Source: Hyphomicrobiales bacterium (GTDB lineage: Bacteria > Pseudomonadota > Alphaproteobacteria > Rhizobiales > Beijerinckiaceae). Taken from it: a stretch of DNA of 16,139 nucleotides. The first letter of the stretch is position 1, and each line of letters starts with the position of its first letter. The stretch lies in the NCBI GenBank assembly GCA_015655535.1, contig JAATEW010000278.1, positions 1-16,139 on the forward strand. The letters run 5' to 3'. Under the pieces are notes generated by a model. That model did no database searches, was not told where the DNA came from, and saw only the letters and a program-made list of their open reading frames with translations. This document shows, piece by piece, positions 1 through 6,592 of this stretch. Position numbers and translations under genes: made by a program.

Positions 1-511
1 AATCGACGCGCGAGGCGACGAGGGGACGCAGAAGTCCGCCCATGGCTTCGATCGCCGCCGCGCCGTCGAGCACGCGCTGGGTCTCGCGCGACGAGGGACA
101 TTGGTTGAGAAGGAAGACATATTCCTTCATCATGGTCTTGATCTTGCCGCGCGTGGTTTCGCTCGACCAGATATCGAAGATCGTCGGGCGCACCGGAATG
201 ATGCAGAGATCGGCGGCCTTGATGGCGGCCTCTGAGGCTTGCGTTTCGGTCGCTGGCGTATCGATAATCGCCAGTGTGACATTGCCTTTGGCCAAAGTGG
301 CCAAAGCCGTGGGGAGCTTCGCCGCCGAAATGGTTTCGACGGGAAGTTCCTTGTCATTGCGCCGGGCGCCCCATTTCAGCAATGATTTTTGCGGATCCAT
401 ATCGAAGAGAAAAACCCGTTCGCCGGCTTCCTGTGCTGCGACTGCGAGACAGGCTGCGAGCGTGCTCTTTCCAGAGCCGCCTTTTTGCGTGACCAATGCG
501 ATAGTACGCAT
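1..511 (-). CDS. ParA/MinD-family ATPase (3' end cut by window)
   Basis: This is a P-loop ATPase of the ParA/MinD superfamily, which positions DNA or protein cargo in an ATP-dependent way. The deviant Walker A motif KGGSGKST lies at residues 10-17 and carries the signature first Lys. The Walker A' segment FLFDMDPQKS holds Asp37 and Asp39, and the Walker B segment LAIIDTPAT holds Asp84. The DPQKSLLKW stretch and the IIPVRPTIFDIW stretch recall the short ParA/VirC1-like subgroup rather than the long plasmid ParA with an N-terminal DNA-binding domain. The start is ATG at 511, with GAAAGGA 8 nt upstream. An in-frame ATG at 520 sits directly on that Shine-Dalgarno sequence and is less likely. 170 residues are visible and the C-terminus lies outside the window. 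Any ParB partner would have to lie to the left, so whether this is a true segregation protein or an orphan positioning ATPase cannot be decided here. Confidence 0.85.
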   Translation of the reverse strand, partial: MRTIALVTQKGGSGKSTLAACLAVAAQEAGERVFLFDMDPQKSLLKWGARRNDKELPVETISAAKLPTALATLAKGNVTLAIIDTPATETQASEAAIKAADLCIIPVRPTIFDIWSSETTRGKIKTMMKEYVFLLNQCPSSRETQRVLDGAAAIEAMGGLLRPLVASRVD

Positions 512-811
512 CCGAACCATCCTTTCAGAGTTGTGGCTATAAATGATTGCACACCATTCCAAGACAGATTGGGCCGGACGAATAAGCGAGCCAGTCAATC
601 CGTGGCATTGCAGGTGGCCGTTTCGAATAGTGTTTTGCTATCCCGACCTCTTGCTAACCCTCAACAAAGGGCACCGAAGAAATTCAACATGAGTCGTACT
701 TTCGATCCAGTGCTGATTTGATCGGGTGATATGACACAGTCCGTTTCCGACCTTGCGCGGAACTGGTCTTGACTGGACTTGAAACGACAGCGGACACACA
801 TTCGGCATAAG
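512..811. other. divergent intergenic region between parA-like gene and rarA
   Basis: This 300-bp gap separates two divergent genes. Apart from the candidate minus-strand promoter at 536-563 I see no convincing operator, hairpin or small gene. A TTGACT at 769-774 could be a -35 box for rarA, but no acceptable -10 lies 16-18 bp downstream. Confidence 0.5.
536..563 (-). promoter_or_regulatory. candidate sigma70-type promoter for the ParA-like gene
   Basis: On the minus strand a -35-like CTTGGA (558-563) and a -10-like TATAGC (536-541) are separated by 16 bp. They would give a leader of about 20 nt containing the GAAAGGA ribosome binding site. The match is by eye and only moderate. Confidence 0.3.
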
Positions 812-2122
812 ATGGCAGATCTTTTTTCAAACGCAGGCCTCGACGCTCAAGCTCCGCATCCGCTTGCAGATCGCATGCGGCCCGCCAAGCTCGAGGATGT
901 CGCGGGCCAAGATCATTTGCTTGGTCCCGATGGCGCACTGACGCGGCTGTTGCGGTCGGGCTCTTTAGGCAGCCTCATTTTTTGGGGGCCTCCGGGTACC
1001 GGCAAGACCACTGTCGCGCGTTTGCTCGCGGCTCAGACGAATTTTTCCTTCGTCCAAATTTCCGCAATCTTTTCCGGCGTATCCGAACTCAAGAAGGTGT
1101 TCGAAGAAGCCAAGAAACGGCGCAGCGTCGGGCAGGGAACGCTTCTTTTCGTCGATGAGATTCATCGCTTCAACCGGGCGCAGCAGGATAGCTTTTTGCC
1201 GGTCATGGAAGATGGAACAATCATCCTTGTCGGCGCGACGACGGAGAATCCAAGCTTCGAATTGAATGCGGCGTTACTGTCACGCGCGCGCGTCATGACC
1301 TTTCGTGCGCTCGATGAAACGGCGATCGAAAAACTTCTCGAACGCGCCGAAAAGATTGAGGGTAAATACTTACCTCTCGACGGCGACGCGCGCTCCGCAC
1401 TTATACGTATGGCCGATGGCGATGGACGCGCCGCGTTGACTTTGGCTGAAGAGATTTGGCGCGCGGCGGGGCCCGACGAAACATTCAATACATCGCAATT
1501 GACCGAGATCGTGCAACGGCGCGCGCCCATTTATGATAAGGGACAGGAGGGCCATTACAATCTCATCAGCGCGCTGCACAAAGCGGTACGCGGCTCCGAT
1601 CCCGACGCCTCGCTTTATTATCTGGCGCGGATGTTCGATGCCGGCGAAGACCGTCTGTTCATCGCACGGCGTGTGGTACGCATGGCCGTCGAGGACATTG
1701 GACTTGCCGATCCGCAAGCGCTCGTCATCGCCAATGCGGCGAAAGAAGCTTATGATTTTCTTGGCAGTCCGGAAGGCGAACTCGCGATTGCGAATGCCGT
1801 GATCTATGTCGCCACGGCGCCGAAATCGAACGCGGCCTATGTCGCCTTCAAGGCCGCGACGCGGCTTGCCAAAGAGCACGGCTCGCTGATGCCGCCGAAA
1901 ATCATTTTGAACGCGCCCACGAAGCTCATGAAGAATGAGGGCTATGGCAGCGGCTATGCGTATGATCACGATACGCCGGAAGGATTTTCCGGACAGAATT
2001 ATTGGCCGGATGCTTTAGGACGGCAAAAACTCTACGAGCCTGTCGATCGCGGCTTCGAGCGCGAGATCGGCAAAAGACTCGCTTATTGGCTCAAGCTTCG
2101 AAAAGAAAAAAGCGGTGAATAA
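812..2122 (+). CDS. rarA: replication-associated recombination protein A (RarA/MgsA), AAA+ ATPase
   Basis: RarA is the bacterial homologue of eukaryotic Mgs1/WRNIP1. It is a clamp-loader-like AAA+ ATPase that acts at stalled replication forks together with SSB. The N-terminus has the family's PLADRMRP...LEDVAGQDHLLG block. Walker A is GPPGTGKT at about residues 59-66, and Walker B is LLFVDEIHRFN with Asp115-Glu116. The sensor-1/arginine-finger stretch GATTENPSFELNAALLSRA covers about 141-159, and the C-terminal RarA oligomerisation region holds YDKGQEGHYNLISALHKA and APKSNAAY. With the ATG at 812 the protein is 436 residues, close to the roughly 440-450 usual for the family. The frame extends upstream to a TTG at 779, but those 11 residues look unlike family members and have no better ribosome binding site. 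The Shine-Dalgarno at 812 is itself weak. The gene appears intact and monocistronic. Confidence 0.95.
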   Translation: MADLFSNAGLDAQAPHPLADRMRPAKLEDVAGQDHLLGPDGALTRLLRSGSLGSLIFWGPPGTGKTTVARLLAAQTNFSFVQISAIFSGVSELKKVFEEAKKRRSVGQGTLLFVDEIHRFNRAQQDSFLPVMEDGTIILVGATTENPSFELNAALLSRARVMTFRALDETAIEKLLERAEKIEGKYLPLDGDARSALIRMADGDGRAALTLAEEIWRAAGPDETFNTSQLTEIVQRRAPIYDKGQEGHYNLISALHKAVRGSDPDASLYYLARMFDAGEDRLFIARRVVRMAVEDIGLADPQALVIANAAKEAYDFLGSPEGELAIANAVIYVATAPKSNAAYVAFKAATRLAKEHGSLMPPKIILNAPTKLMKNEGYGSGYAYDHDTPEGFSGQNYWPDALGRQKLYEPVDRGFEREIGKRLAYWLKLRKEKSGE

Positions 2123-2189
2123 GTTTGGCTGAGACGCCCAATACGCAGGACTCTACGTCTTCCTACTTACAGCAATCGGCTCTCAAACG

Positions 2190-2738
2190 TCACGGTCCGA
2201 CATAACGGACGAGCACGCCCTTCGGATCGCGAACCCATTTCCAGGCATGTGCCATAGTCGCAGCCGAGCGGCCGGTGATGAGCTGGTCCTGGCCGCTCGA
2301 TTTGGACTGCCAGCCTTCTTCGGACCGATGCGTGTCGATCTCCGCCAAAGCGGTGCGTTCGGCCGGCGAAAGGCCCTTTGTCTCCGATAAGGTGACGAGT
2401 TCATTCGAACCCGCGAAGACCCGGATACCATTTTGAGTCATGATGGCATCGCCATCTCGTAAAGTATGATCTTTCAGCAAGGCGGCGGATTGGCGTACGG
2501 CTGCCGGCGTTTTGTCCGGAGCATTTTTACGGATCACCGTAATATGCCGGGGCGGTTCGACGCGGTATTTGGGCAAGGGCGTAACGAAATCGGGCGCCGG
2601 GCGCTCGATCGTCCGTTGCTGCGGCTCGGGCGTGCCTTGATTGAGAAAGTCGAAAAGCCCGGCGCGCGCCTGATCGATAGATGCAGAGGTCACAACGACG
2701 GCGGAGAGTAACCCTGCCGTTAAAAGCATATGTCGCAT
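2190..2738 (-). CDS. exported protein of unknown function (182 aa)
   Basis: I do not recognise this protein. It starts with a clear Sec signal peptide of about 26 residues: a short basic start (MRH), a hydrophobic stretch, then a cleavage site after DQARA. The mature part is about 155 residues, rich in Pro, Arg and Lys near its start, with no Cys and no further membrane segment. The C-terminal third holds TMAHAWKWVRDPKGVLVRYV, which could be a small folded domain. The start is ATG at 2738, preceded by GGGGA with 7-nt spacing. The frame continues upstream to a TTG at 2777, but that would bury the signal peptide. The gene lies 96 bp downstream of the EcsC-family gene on the same strand and faces rarA, so it may be read from the EcsC promoter or its own. 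A periplasmic location is inferred from the signal peptide only. Confidence 0.75.
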   Translation of the reverse strand: MRHMLLTAGLLSAVVVTSASIDQARAGLFDFLNQGTPEPQQRTIERPAPDFVTPLPKYRVEPPRHITVIRKNAPDKTPAAVRQSAALLKDHTLRDGDAIMTQNGIRVFAGSNELVTLSETKGLSPAERTALAEIDTHRSEEGWQSKSSGQDQLITGRSAATMAHAWKWVRDPKGVLVRYVGP

Positions 2739-2834
2739 TAAACCGTCCCCGAAAACTGCCCGATAACGCACGGTCAAGCTATTGGTTCCGGTATTTTTGC
2801 AGTCGAGTCCAAGCTCACGCGATGTGGTAAACGT

Positions 2835-3749
2835 TCAGGCGCCGGACGGCGCGCTGTTCCATGCACCTCGCCGCTCGCTGCGCGCGAGAAGCTCATATTC
2901 GGCATGGACTGCCTCGCGGCCATAGATGCGCTCCAGCCGGCGGATCGTGAAATGGCCGTGCGCGATCCTTTGGAAATGGGTCAGGAACGCATAATTGACC
3001 GCTGCGCCGCCCGCTGCGCCAAGCACGGGTACTGCCTGGACCGCCAGTTTCTGAGAAACGACGACACCGAACCGCGCGCCGATCTGCGTGAGAAACCGGA
3101 CGAGAACCGGCGAGGCCTCATCGGTCGCGGCGCGCCCCACAAGATAACGGGCCGCTTCCGAAACCGATTTGGCGAAGAGGCCGCGCGTCGCAAAATAGCC
3201 GCTCTCCGTGAAATCGCCGCGGCCCTCGTCGCGACTGCCGAGCGCGAAGACCTGCAAACATGCCAGCAGCGTATCGGGCTCCGAAAGATCTTCGCCCTCA
3301 TGCCGGGCAATATCGGCGATCGATCGCAAAATGAGCGTCGTTGAAATCGGCAATTCGACCGGCAGGCTTGCAAGTCCGAAGGCGCCGCCCGCGGCGCCGG
3401 ACAAAACCACGGCGGCCTTATGGAAACGCCGCGTTCCATTCAACGTGCCTTTGCTGAATGGAATCTGGCTTTGCGATCCGAGGCTGCGCAAGGCGAGGTG
3501 AAAGGCATTCTTGATCGCCGATTCAGCGGCGCGGTTGACAAGGCTTGTGACGGGGGCGGGCACGAGCCTGCCGACTTGCCCGATCTGCCGCCCGAGAAGA
3601 TTGGCGAGATGCAGAGCGAAGCTTATATGTTCGAGTTCGCGCACCGCCTCGATCAGGGCAGCGAGGTCTTCCTCCGAAAGGTCCGGGGCGATGCCGATCG
3701 CCGGCACTGAGGAGGCTTTAGGGGGCAAAACATCAGTCGAGGGGAGCAT
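2835..3749 (-). CDS. EcsC-family protein
   Basis: The 304-residue product matches the EcsC family (named after Bacillus subtilis EcsC; molecular role unsettled). Family-like features are the central Gly/Ala-rich hydrophobic stretch at about residues 115-145 (VVLSGAAGGAFGLASLPVEL, then PISTTLILRSIADIARHEGED), followed by LLACLQVFALGS, and the late hydrophobic block PVLGAAGGAAVNYAFLTHFQ. There is no signal peptide, so these segments suggest peripheral or partial membrane association at the inner face of the cytoplasmic membrane. The start is ATG at 3749 with AGGA 4 nt upstream. A GTG at 3761 would add four residues but has no ribosome binding site. A perfect 12-bp palindrome (3793-3804) lies 43 nt upstream of the start. 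The gene precedes the unknown exported protein at 2190-2738. Confidence 0.85.
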   Translation of the reverse strand: MLPSTDVLPPKASSVPAIGIAPDLSEEDLAALIEAVRELEHISFALHLANLLGRQIGQVGRLVPAPVTSLVNRAAESAIKNAFHLALRSLGSQSQIPFSKGTLNGTRRFHKAAVVLSGAAGGAFGLASLPVELPISTTLILRSIADIARHEGEDLSEPDTLLACLQVFALGSRDEGRGDFTESGYFATRGLFAKSVSEAARYLVGRAATDEASPVLVRFLTQIGARFGVVVSQKLAVQAVPVLGAAGGAAVNYAFLTHFQRIAHGHFTIRRLERIYGREAVHAEYELLARSERRGAWNSAPSGA

Positions 3750-3792
3750 GGGATCCTGCACGGTTCGTATTCGATGCGGTCAGCCCGCGATC

Positions 3793-3804
3793 ATCTTTAA
3801 AGAT
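3793..3804. repeat. 12-bp perfect palindrome upstream of ecsC-like gene
   Basis: ATCTTTAAAGAT is its own reverse complement. It lies 43 nt upstream of the minus-strand ATG at 3749, where a promoter -10 region or operator would be expected. The function is inferred from position only. Confidence 0.35.
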
Positions 3805-3980
3805 AGGGATTTTTTGCGGGCACGCCGCATTTTTATAAAATGGTCGCGAAATGGCGTGCCGCCCCCTTGCATTCGAGGCCTTCCGACGAAGGCAATGCCG
3901 CGCGCCCGGATTGGTTTCGCCAGCATTCTTCATGACATTTCAAACAAGAATCGATGACCGGGACACCGCGAAAAGGCTGA

Positions 3981-4062
3981 AATCGATAAAATACGACGCT
4001 TTTTATTCAGTGCGATTTATACATAAACTCTACCATTCCCGGTAATCGGCTAATCGATAAAA
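3981..4062 (+). repeat. direct repeat AATCGATAAAA (two copies) upstream of BTLCP gene
   Basis: Identical 11-bp copies lie at 3981-3991 and 4052-4062, 71 bp apart, which is about 6.8 helical turns. They sit in the AT-rich leader region of the BTLCP gene. They could be binding sites of one regulator, or chance in AT-rich DNA. Confidence 0.35.
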
Positions 4063-4138
4063 ACTTATCTATTTACTTAGATCGGCTTCAAAACGGCATG
4101 GCCATTCTTCCCGCATCAGGCAAGGGGGAATGACGGAA

Positions 4139-4789
4139 ATGTCCGGGTTCGATGTAAAGACTATGGCTGCGGGGATGCTGGTTCTGACCTCGGCATTCGC
4201 GCTGCCGTCTCAGCCAGTTTTGGCTTTGACCAACGTGCCGCAGGCGACCTATGCGGCGGTCGGTTCGGAAACCAGCGTGCCTTATGGCTGGGTGGATTTC
4301 TGCCGCCGCTATGCGGAGGAATGCGACGCCGGCGCGGCAACACCCCTCGACATCAATCTGACACCCGAGACGCTGAAGCAGTTGGAGCGCATCAACAAAG
4401 CGGTCAACAAATCGATCGCTGCGGTTTCCGACATGGATCACTGGGGTGTGCTCGACCAATGGGACTATCCCACCGACGGCAAAGGCGATTGCGAAGATTA
4501 TGCTTTGCTGAAGCGCAAGCTTCTTATCCAGGAAGGTTTTCCGCGCCAGGCGCTGTTGATGACCGTCGTCAAGGACGAGCAGAATGACGGCCATGCGATT
4601 TTGACGATCAAGACCAACCATGGCGAATTCATTCTCGATAATTTGACCGATGAGATAAAGCCCTGGGACCGCACGGTCTATAAATTCGTCAAACGGCAAT
4701 CTCAAAGCGATGAAAACACATGGGTTCAAATCGGTCCGCCGACGCAGGCGCCAGCCTATGTGTCGGAGAGAAAACCCGGACCGCGCTGA
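4139..4789 (+). CDS. periplasmic transglutaminase-like cysteine peptidase (BTLCP family)
   Basis: This is a member of the bacterial transglutaminase-like cysteine proteinase family (BTLCP, formerly DUF920). The family includes LapG, the periplasmic protease that releases biofilm adhesins. The papain-like triad is visible: Cys118 in GDCEDYALLKRKLL, His152 in NDGHAILTI and Asp167 in FILDNLTDE. Trp102 and the DQWDYPTDGKGD segment before the Cys are also typical. A signal peptide of about 29 residues ends at PVLA. With the ATG at 4139 the protein has 216 residues and a GGGGG Shine-Dalgarno about 10 nt upstream. The alternative ATG at 4130 adds three residues but lies directly against that purine run. 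No LapD, cyclic-di-GMP gene or large adhesin is in the window, so its substrate is unknown. Many rhizobial genomes carry such stand-alone copies. Confidence 0.9.
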   Translation: MSGFDVKTMAAGMLVLTSAFALPSQPVLALTNVPQATYAAVGSETSVPYGWVDFCRRYAEECDAGAATPLDINLTPETLKQLERINKAVNKSIAAVSDMDHWGVLDQWDYPTDGKGDCEDYALLKRKLLIQEGFPRQALLMTVVKDEQNDGHAILTIKTNHGEFILDNLTDEIKPWDRTVYKFVKRQSQSDENTWVQIGPPTQAPAYVSERKPGPR

Positions 4790-4825
4790 TGGCACTCGCG
4801 ATCGAGTCTGCGCCAATAGATCATG

Positions 4826-4919
4826 ATGATTTTGGACTAATCAAAGTCGGGCCTGCCCGACTTTGATCTTTCAAAATGCCCAACTCGGGCAAGCCCGAGT
4901 TGGGTTAGTCCAAAATCAT
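4826..4919. repeat. nested inverted repeat: 15-bp outer stem enclosing two 12-bp hairpins
   Basis: ATGATTTTGGACTAA (4826-4840) is the exact reverse complement of 4905-4919. Inside it lie two perfect 12-bp hairpins with 2-nt tips. Hairpin 1 is TCAAAGTCGGGC (4841-4852) with 4855-4866. Hairpin 2 is CCCAACTCGGGC (4879-4890) with 4893-4904. A 12-nt linker (4867-4878) separates them. The hairpin arms are 9/12 identical to each other, and the three differing positions are compensated on the opposite arm. As RNA or extruded DNA this makes a three-way junction. No T-run follows, so it is not a standard terminator. Confidence 0.85.
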
Positions 4920-4921
4920 GA

Positions 4922-4993
4922 AACGTGATCGATTCAATAATTTAGAGCGGGATGCGGGCGCAAAACCGCTTACACTTTTGCTCATCCCGCTCT
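4922..4993. repeat. rhizobial-type palindromic repeat, copy A
   Basis: It begins with AACGTGATCGATTC (4922-4935), which is identical to copy B at 7964-7977. It then folds: AGAGCGGGATG (4944-4954) pairs perfectly with CATCCCGCTCT (4983-4993), and an inner GCAAAA/TTTTGC stem lies at 4960-4965/4976-4981. The layout resembles the abundant intergenic palindrome of Rhizobiales centred on an AAAACCGG...CTTTT core, as I remember it. It is directly attached to the nested inverted repeat at 4826-4919. Confidence 0.7.
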
Positions 4994-5134
4994 GGCGTCA
5001 ACTCGATCGCGACCGATTTTCGTTGGCGACGCAGAATGATCTGCGATTGACCCACCCGATGCAATTTGGGAGAGTCCGCGCGGCGCCTCGCATGATCCGA
5101 TAATGGATGGCGGCGCGTTTAAGGAGGACCTTGG

Positions 5135-5671
5135 ATGTTCCCAAATTTTACGCGTTCAGCGCTTTTCGTTTTCGCAGCGGCCGGGCTCATGAGCCTGGGT
5201 CTAGCCGAAACGGCCGAAGCCCAATCCGTGCAGTCGCAATGCAGCACCAAATACCAGGCGGCGAAGGCAGCCAACACGCTCAACGGCCAAAGCTGGCGGC
5301 AATATTACAGCGCGTGCGCGGCCGAATTGAAAGCCGGCGCCGCGGGGACACAACCGGCAGCAGCCGCTCCTCCGCCAACCGCGACAGCGCCGGTCGAGGC
5401 TCCGCCTCCGGCGGCATCCAGATCCAGAAAGACAGCGACGGCGCCGGCCGAGCCCGAGACGCCAGCGCTTGCGCCTCAACCAACTGGACCCATCGTTTTC
5501 CCGACGGCGATCTCGCCGGAATTTTCCACATTGTCGGCCGGCCAGGCGCGCCGCAAGACTTGCGGCGCGCAATTCAAAGCCAATAAGGCGACCAACAGCA
5601 ATGGCGGCCTTAAATGGAGTCCGAAAGGCGGTGGCTATTACACTTTATGCAATAACAAGTTGAAAGGCTGA
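5135..5671 (+). CDS. exported Pro/Ala-rich protein with duplicated Cys motif (unknown function)
   Basis: This 178-residue exported protein has a signal peptide ending near AETAEA (about residue 29). The mature protein has two related Cys-bounded segments joined by a Pro/Ala-rich linker (about residues 68-120). Segment 1 runs from CSTKYQAAKAANTLNG to YYSACAAELK. Segment 2 runs from CGAQFKANKATNSNGG to YYTLCNNKLK. Both have the pattern C-x-x-x-[YF]-x-A-x-K-A-x-N at the start and Y-Y-x-x-C-x-x-x-L-K at the end, which suggests an internal duplication with one disulfide per unit. The Cys spacing and KA/K motifs recall PsiF-type small periplasmic repeats, but I cannot assign the family. The start at 5135 has an excellent AAGGAGG with 7-nt spacing. 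A hairpin terminator follows the stop codon. Confidence 0.75.
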   Translation: MFPNFTRSALFVFAAAGLMSLGLAETAEAQSVQSQCSTKYQAAKAANTLNGQSWRQYYSACAAELKAGAAGTQPAAAAPPPTATAPVEAPPPAASRSRKTATAPAEPETPALAPQPTGPIVFPTAISPEFSTLSAGQARRKTCGAQFKANKATNSNGGLKWSPKGGGYYTLCNNKLKG

Positions 5672-5686
5672 TTGAAGGCCTTCACG

Positions 5687-5715
5687 TCAGGTCCCGGATT
5701 CAATTCGGGACCTGA
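5687..5715. terminator. bidirectional hairpin terminator between convergent genes
   Basis: TCAGGTCCCG (5687-5696) and CGGGACCTGA (5706-5715) form a perfect 10-bp stem around a 9-nt loop. It lies 15 nt after the stop of the plus-strand gene and just past the stop of the minus-strand DUF4337 gene. There is no strong T-run on either side, so termination strength is uncertain. Confidence 0.55.
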
Positions 5716-5720
5716 TGATT

Positions 5721-6284
5721 TCAAAAATAGGCGATGATCGCGATCAGCGTGCCGCCTATGCCCATCGCCATGGCCGAATACCAAGGCCATCTCAGCCCGC
5801 GCATGATGATCGCGATCGTTGCGATCGCGATCGAAATATGAAGCAGCGTGACGCCGACCGTTAAAATATGGTGGCGGCGCTCGTGGCGTTCGCTGCTTTC
5901 GAGCTTGGCATCGGTTTGGTGTTCGAGCTCTTCGCCTTTGGCGAGAAGCTCCTTGCCTTCCTGGTCGTAGCGTTTGGACTGTGCCTTATAGTCTTCCGCC
6001 AGCGGGCTGCCGTTCGCCGCGGCGATATCATAAGCATTCTTCTTGATGCTTTTGGCTTGATAAAAACTCCAATTGTCCGTCGCCTTGTTTTGGATGAAGA
6101 CGGCATCGTTCTTATCGCCGATGGCGGCCGCCGTTTCGAGCGTTTCGAGGCTGCCGACGGTCGCCGCGGCGACGGCGAGGATCGCAATCGTTATCGACAC
6201 TTTGACGAGGAACTTATCGCCCAGATGAGCGACATGCTCGGCATGTTCGGCGTGCTCGAAATGCTCGGTTGGAGAATCGTCCAT
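5721..6284 (-). CDS. DUF4337 family inner-membrane protein
   Basis: The 187-residue protein matches the DUF4337 family, which has no known function. A His-rich acidic N-terminus (EHFEHAEHAEHVAHLGD, about residues 7-23) precedes the first membrane helix (about 25-47). A long charged, probably coiled-coil segment follows (about 50-135), with the family's NWSFYQAKSIKKN motif near 70-83. Two C-terminal membrane helices complete it (about 140-163 and 168-187). The His/Glu repeats at the N-terminus could bind metal, but that is speculation. The start is ATG at 6284 with a GGAA about 9 nt upstream. The gene converges on the Cys-repeat protein gene and diverges from the double-glycine peptide gene. 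Confidence 0.85.
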   Translation of the reverse strand: MDDSPTEHFEHAEHAEHVAHLGDKFLVKVSITIAILAVAAATVGSLETLETAAAIGDKNDAVFIQNKATDNWSFYQAKSIKKNAYDIAAANGSPLAEDYKAQSKRYDQEGKELLAKGEELEHQTDAKLESSERHERRHHILTVGVTLLHISIAIATIAIIMRGLRWPWYSAMAMGIGGTLIAIIAYF

Positions 6285-6592
6285 TATGGGAGTTCCGGCT
6301 GAAAAGGTTCCGCCGGTAAAATCGGCGAAAAAGCATGAAATTCCGATGACGACTCGAAAAGATCGTCAAGGCGAACGAAGCCTTCAATAGCAGCCAATGC
6401 CGTCGCGGCCAATGATCTCCTTAGTCGATCCATTGGCGGCACGGGCCTGAATAGAGCATCGATGCCTGAGTTGGTTTGGAGCGGCCTGATTTGCGATGTG
6501 ATTTTCATCACGGGCGAATGAACCGCGCGGCCTACACTTGCGACTTCTGAGTGAATGGGGAACGGCCCCCTTCGTAAAACAGGAGAACGGAG
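6285..6592. other. intergenic region upstream of double-glycine peptide gene
   Basis: This is a 308-bp gap between divergent genes. It contains the CRP/FNR-type palindrome at 6497-6512 and a putative -10 at 6533-6538. A 7-bp inverted repeat GCCAATG/CATTGGC lies at 6408-6414/6431-6437, with a further GCCAATG at 6393-6399. I found no supported gene in it. Confidence 0.5.
6497..6538 (+). promoter_or_regulatory. CRP/FNR-family operator with putative class II promoter
   Basis: TGTGATTTTCATCACG (6497-6512) matches 9 of 10 conserved positions of the CRP half-site pattern TGTGA-N6-TCACA, and GTGAT-N4-ATCAC is a perfect inverted repeat. A -10-like TACACT lies at 6533-6538. A start about 7 nt further on (near 6545) would put the palindrome centre near -40.5, where class II activators bind in place of a -35 box. 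None is recognisable here. The downstream leader would be about 48 nt and include the AGGAG ribosome binding site. The regulator could be CRP or another family member, and the start site is inferred. Confidence 0.5.

Larger units (their letters stand above)
3750..4138. other. AT-rich divergent intergenic region (ecsC-like / BTLCP gene)
   Basis: About 390 bp separate two divergent genes. The right half is markedly AT-rich for this genome and carries a -10-like TATACA at 4018-4023 without a good -35. It also holds an 11-bp direct repeat AATCGATAAAA at 3981-3991 and 4052-4062. The left half has the palindrome ATCTTTAAAGAT at 3793-3804 and a 5-bp hairpin with a T-run at 3815-3834. I see no gene with a ribosome binding site here. 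Confidence 0.5.
4790..5134. other. repeat-filled intergenic region between BTLCP gene and Cys-repeat protein gene
   Basis: About half of this 345-bp gap is a compound palindromic element (4821-4993), listed separately in its parts. The remaining right part (4994-5120) shows no recognisable promoter by eye. It ends in the strong AAGGAGG ribosome binding site (5121-5127) of the next gene. Confidence 0.6.

Noticed and set aside
769..797. TTGACT as -35 box of a rarA promoter
   Set aside because: At 16-18 bp spacing there is no acceptable -10 hexamer.
3815..3834. TGCGG/CCGCA hairpin followed by TTTTT (terminator-like)
   Set aside because: The stem is only 5 bp and it sits in a divergent promoter region, where no plus-strand gene needs a terminator.
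3851..4045. 64-codon plus-strand frame between the EcsC-like and BTLCP genes
   Set aside because: No ribosome binding site, no recognisable motif, and the frame runs into AT-rich promoter-like DNA.
4841..4904. CRISPR-like reading of the two similar hairpins
   Set aside because: Only two units, each a full palindrome, with a 12-nt linker and no cas gene. They are hairpins within a palindromic repeat.
4918..5103. 61-codon plus-strand frame
   Set aside because: It lies mostly inside the palindromic repeat and starts in the repeat's outer stem, with no ribosome binding site.
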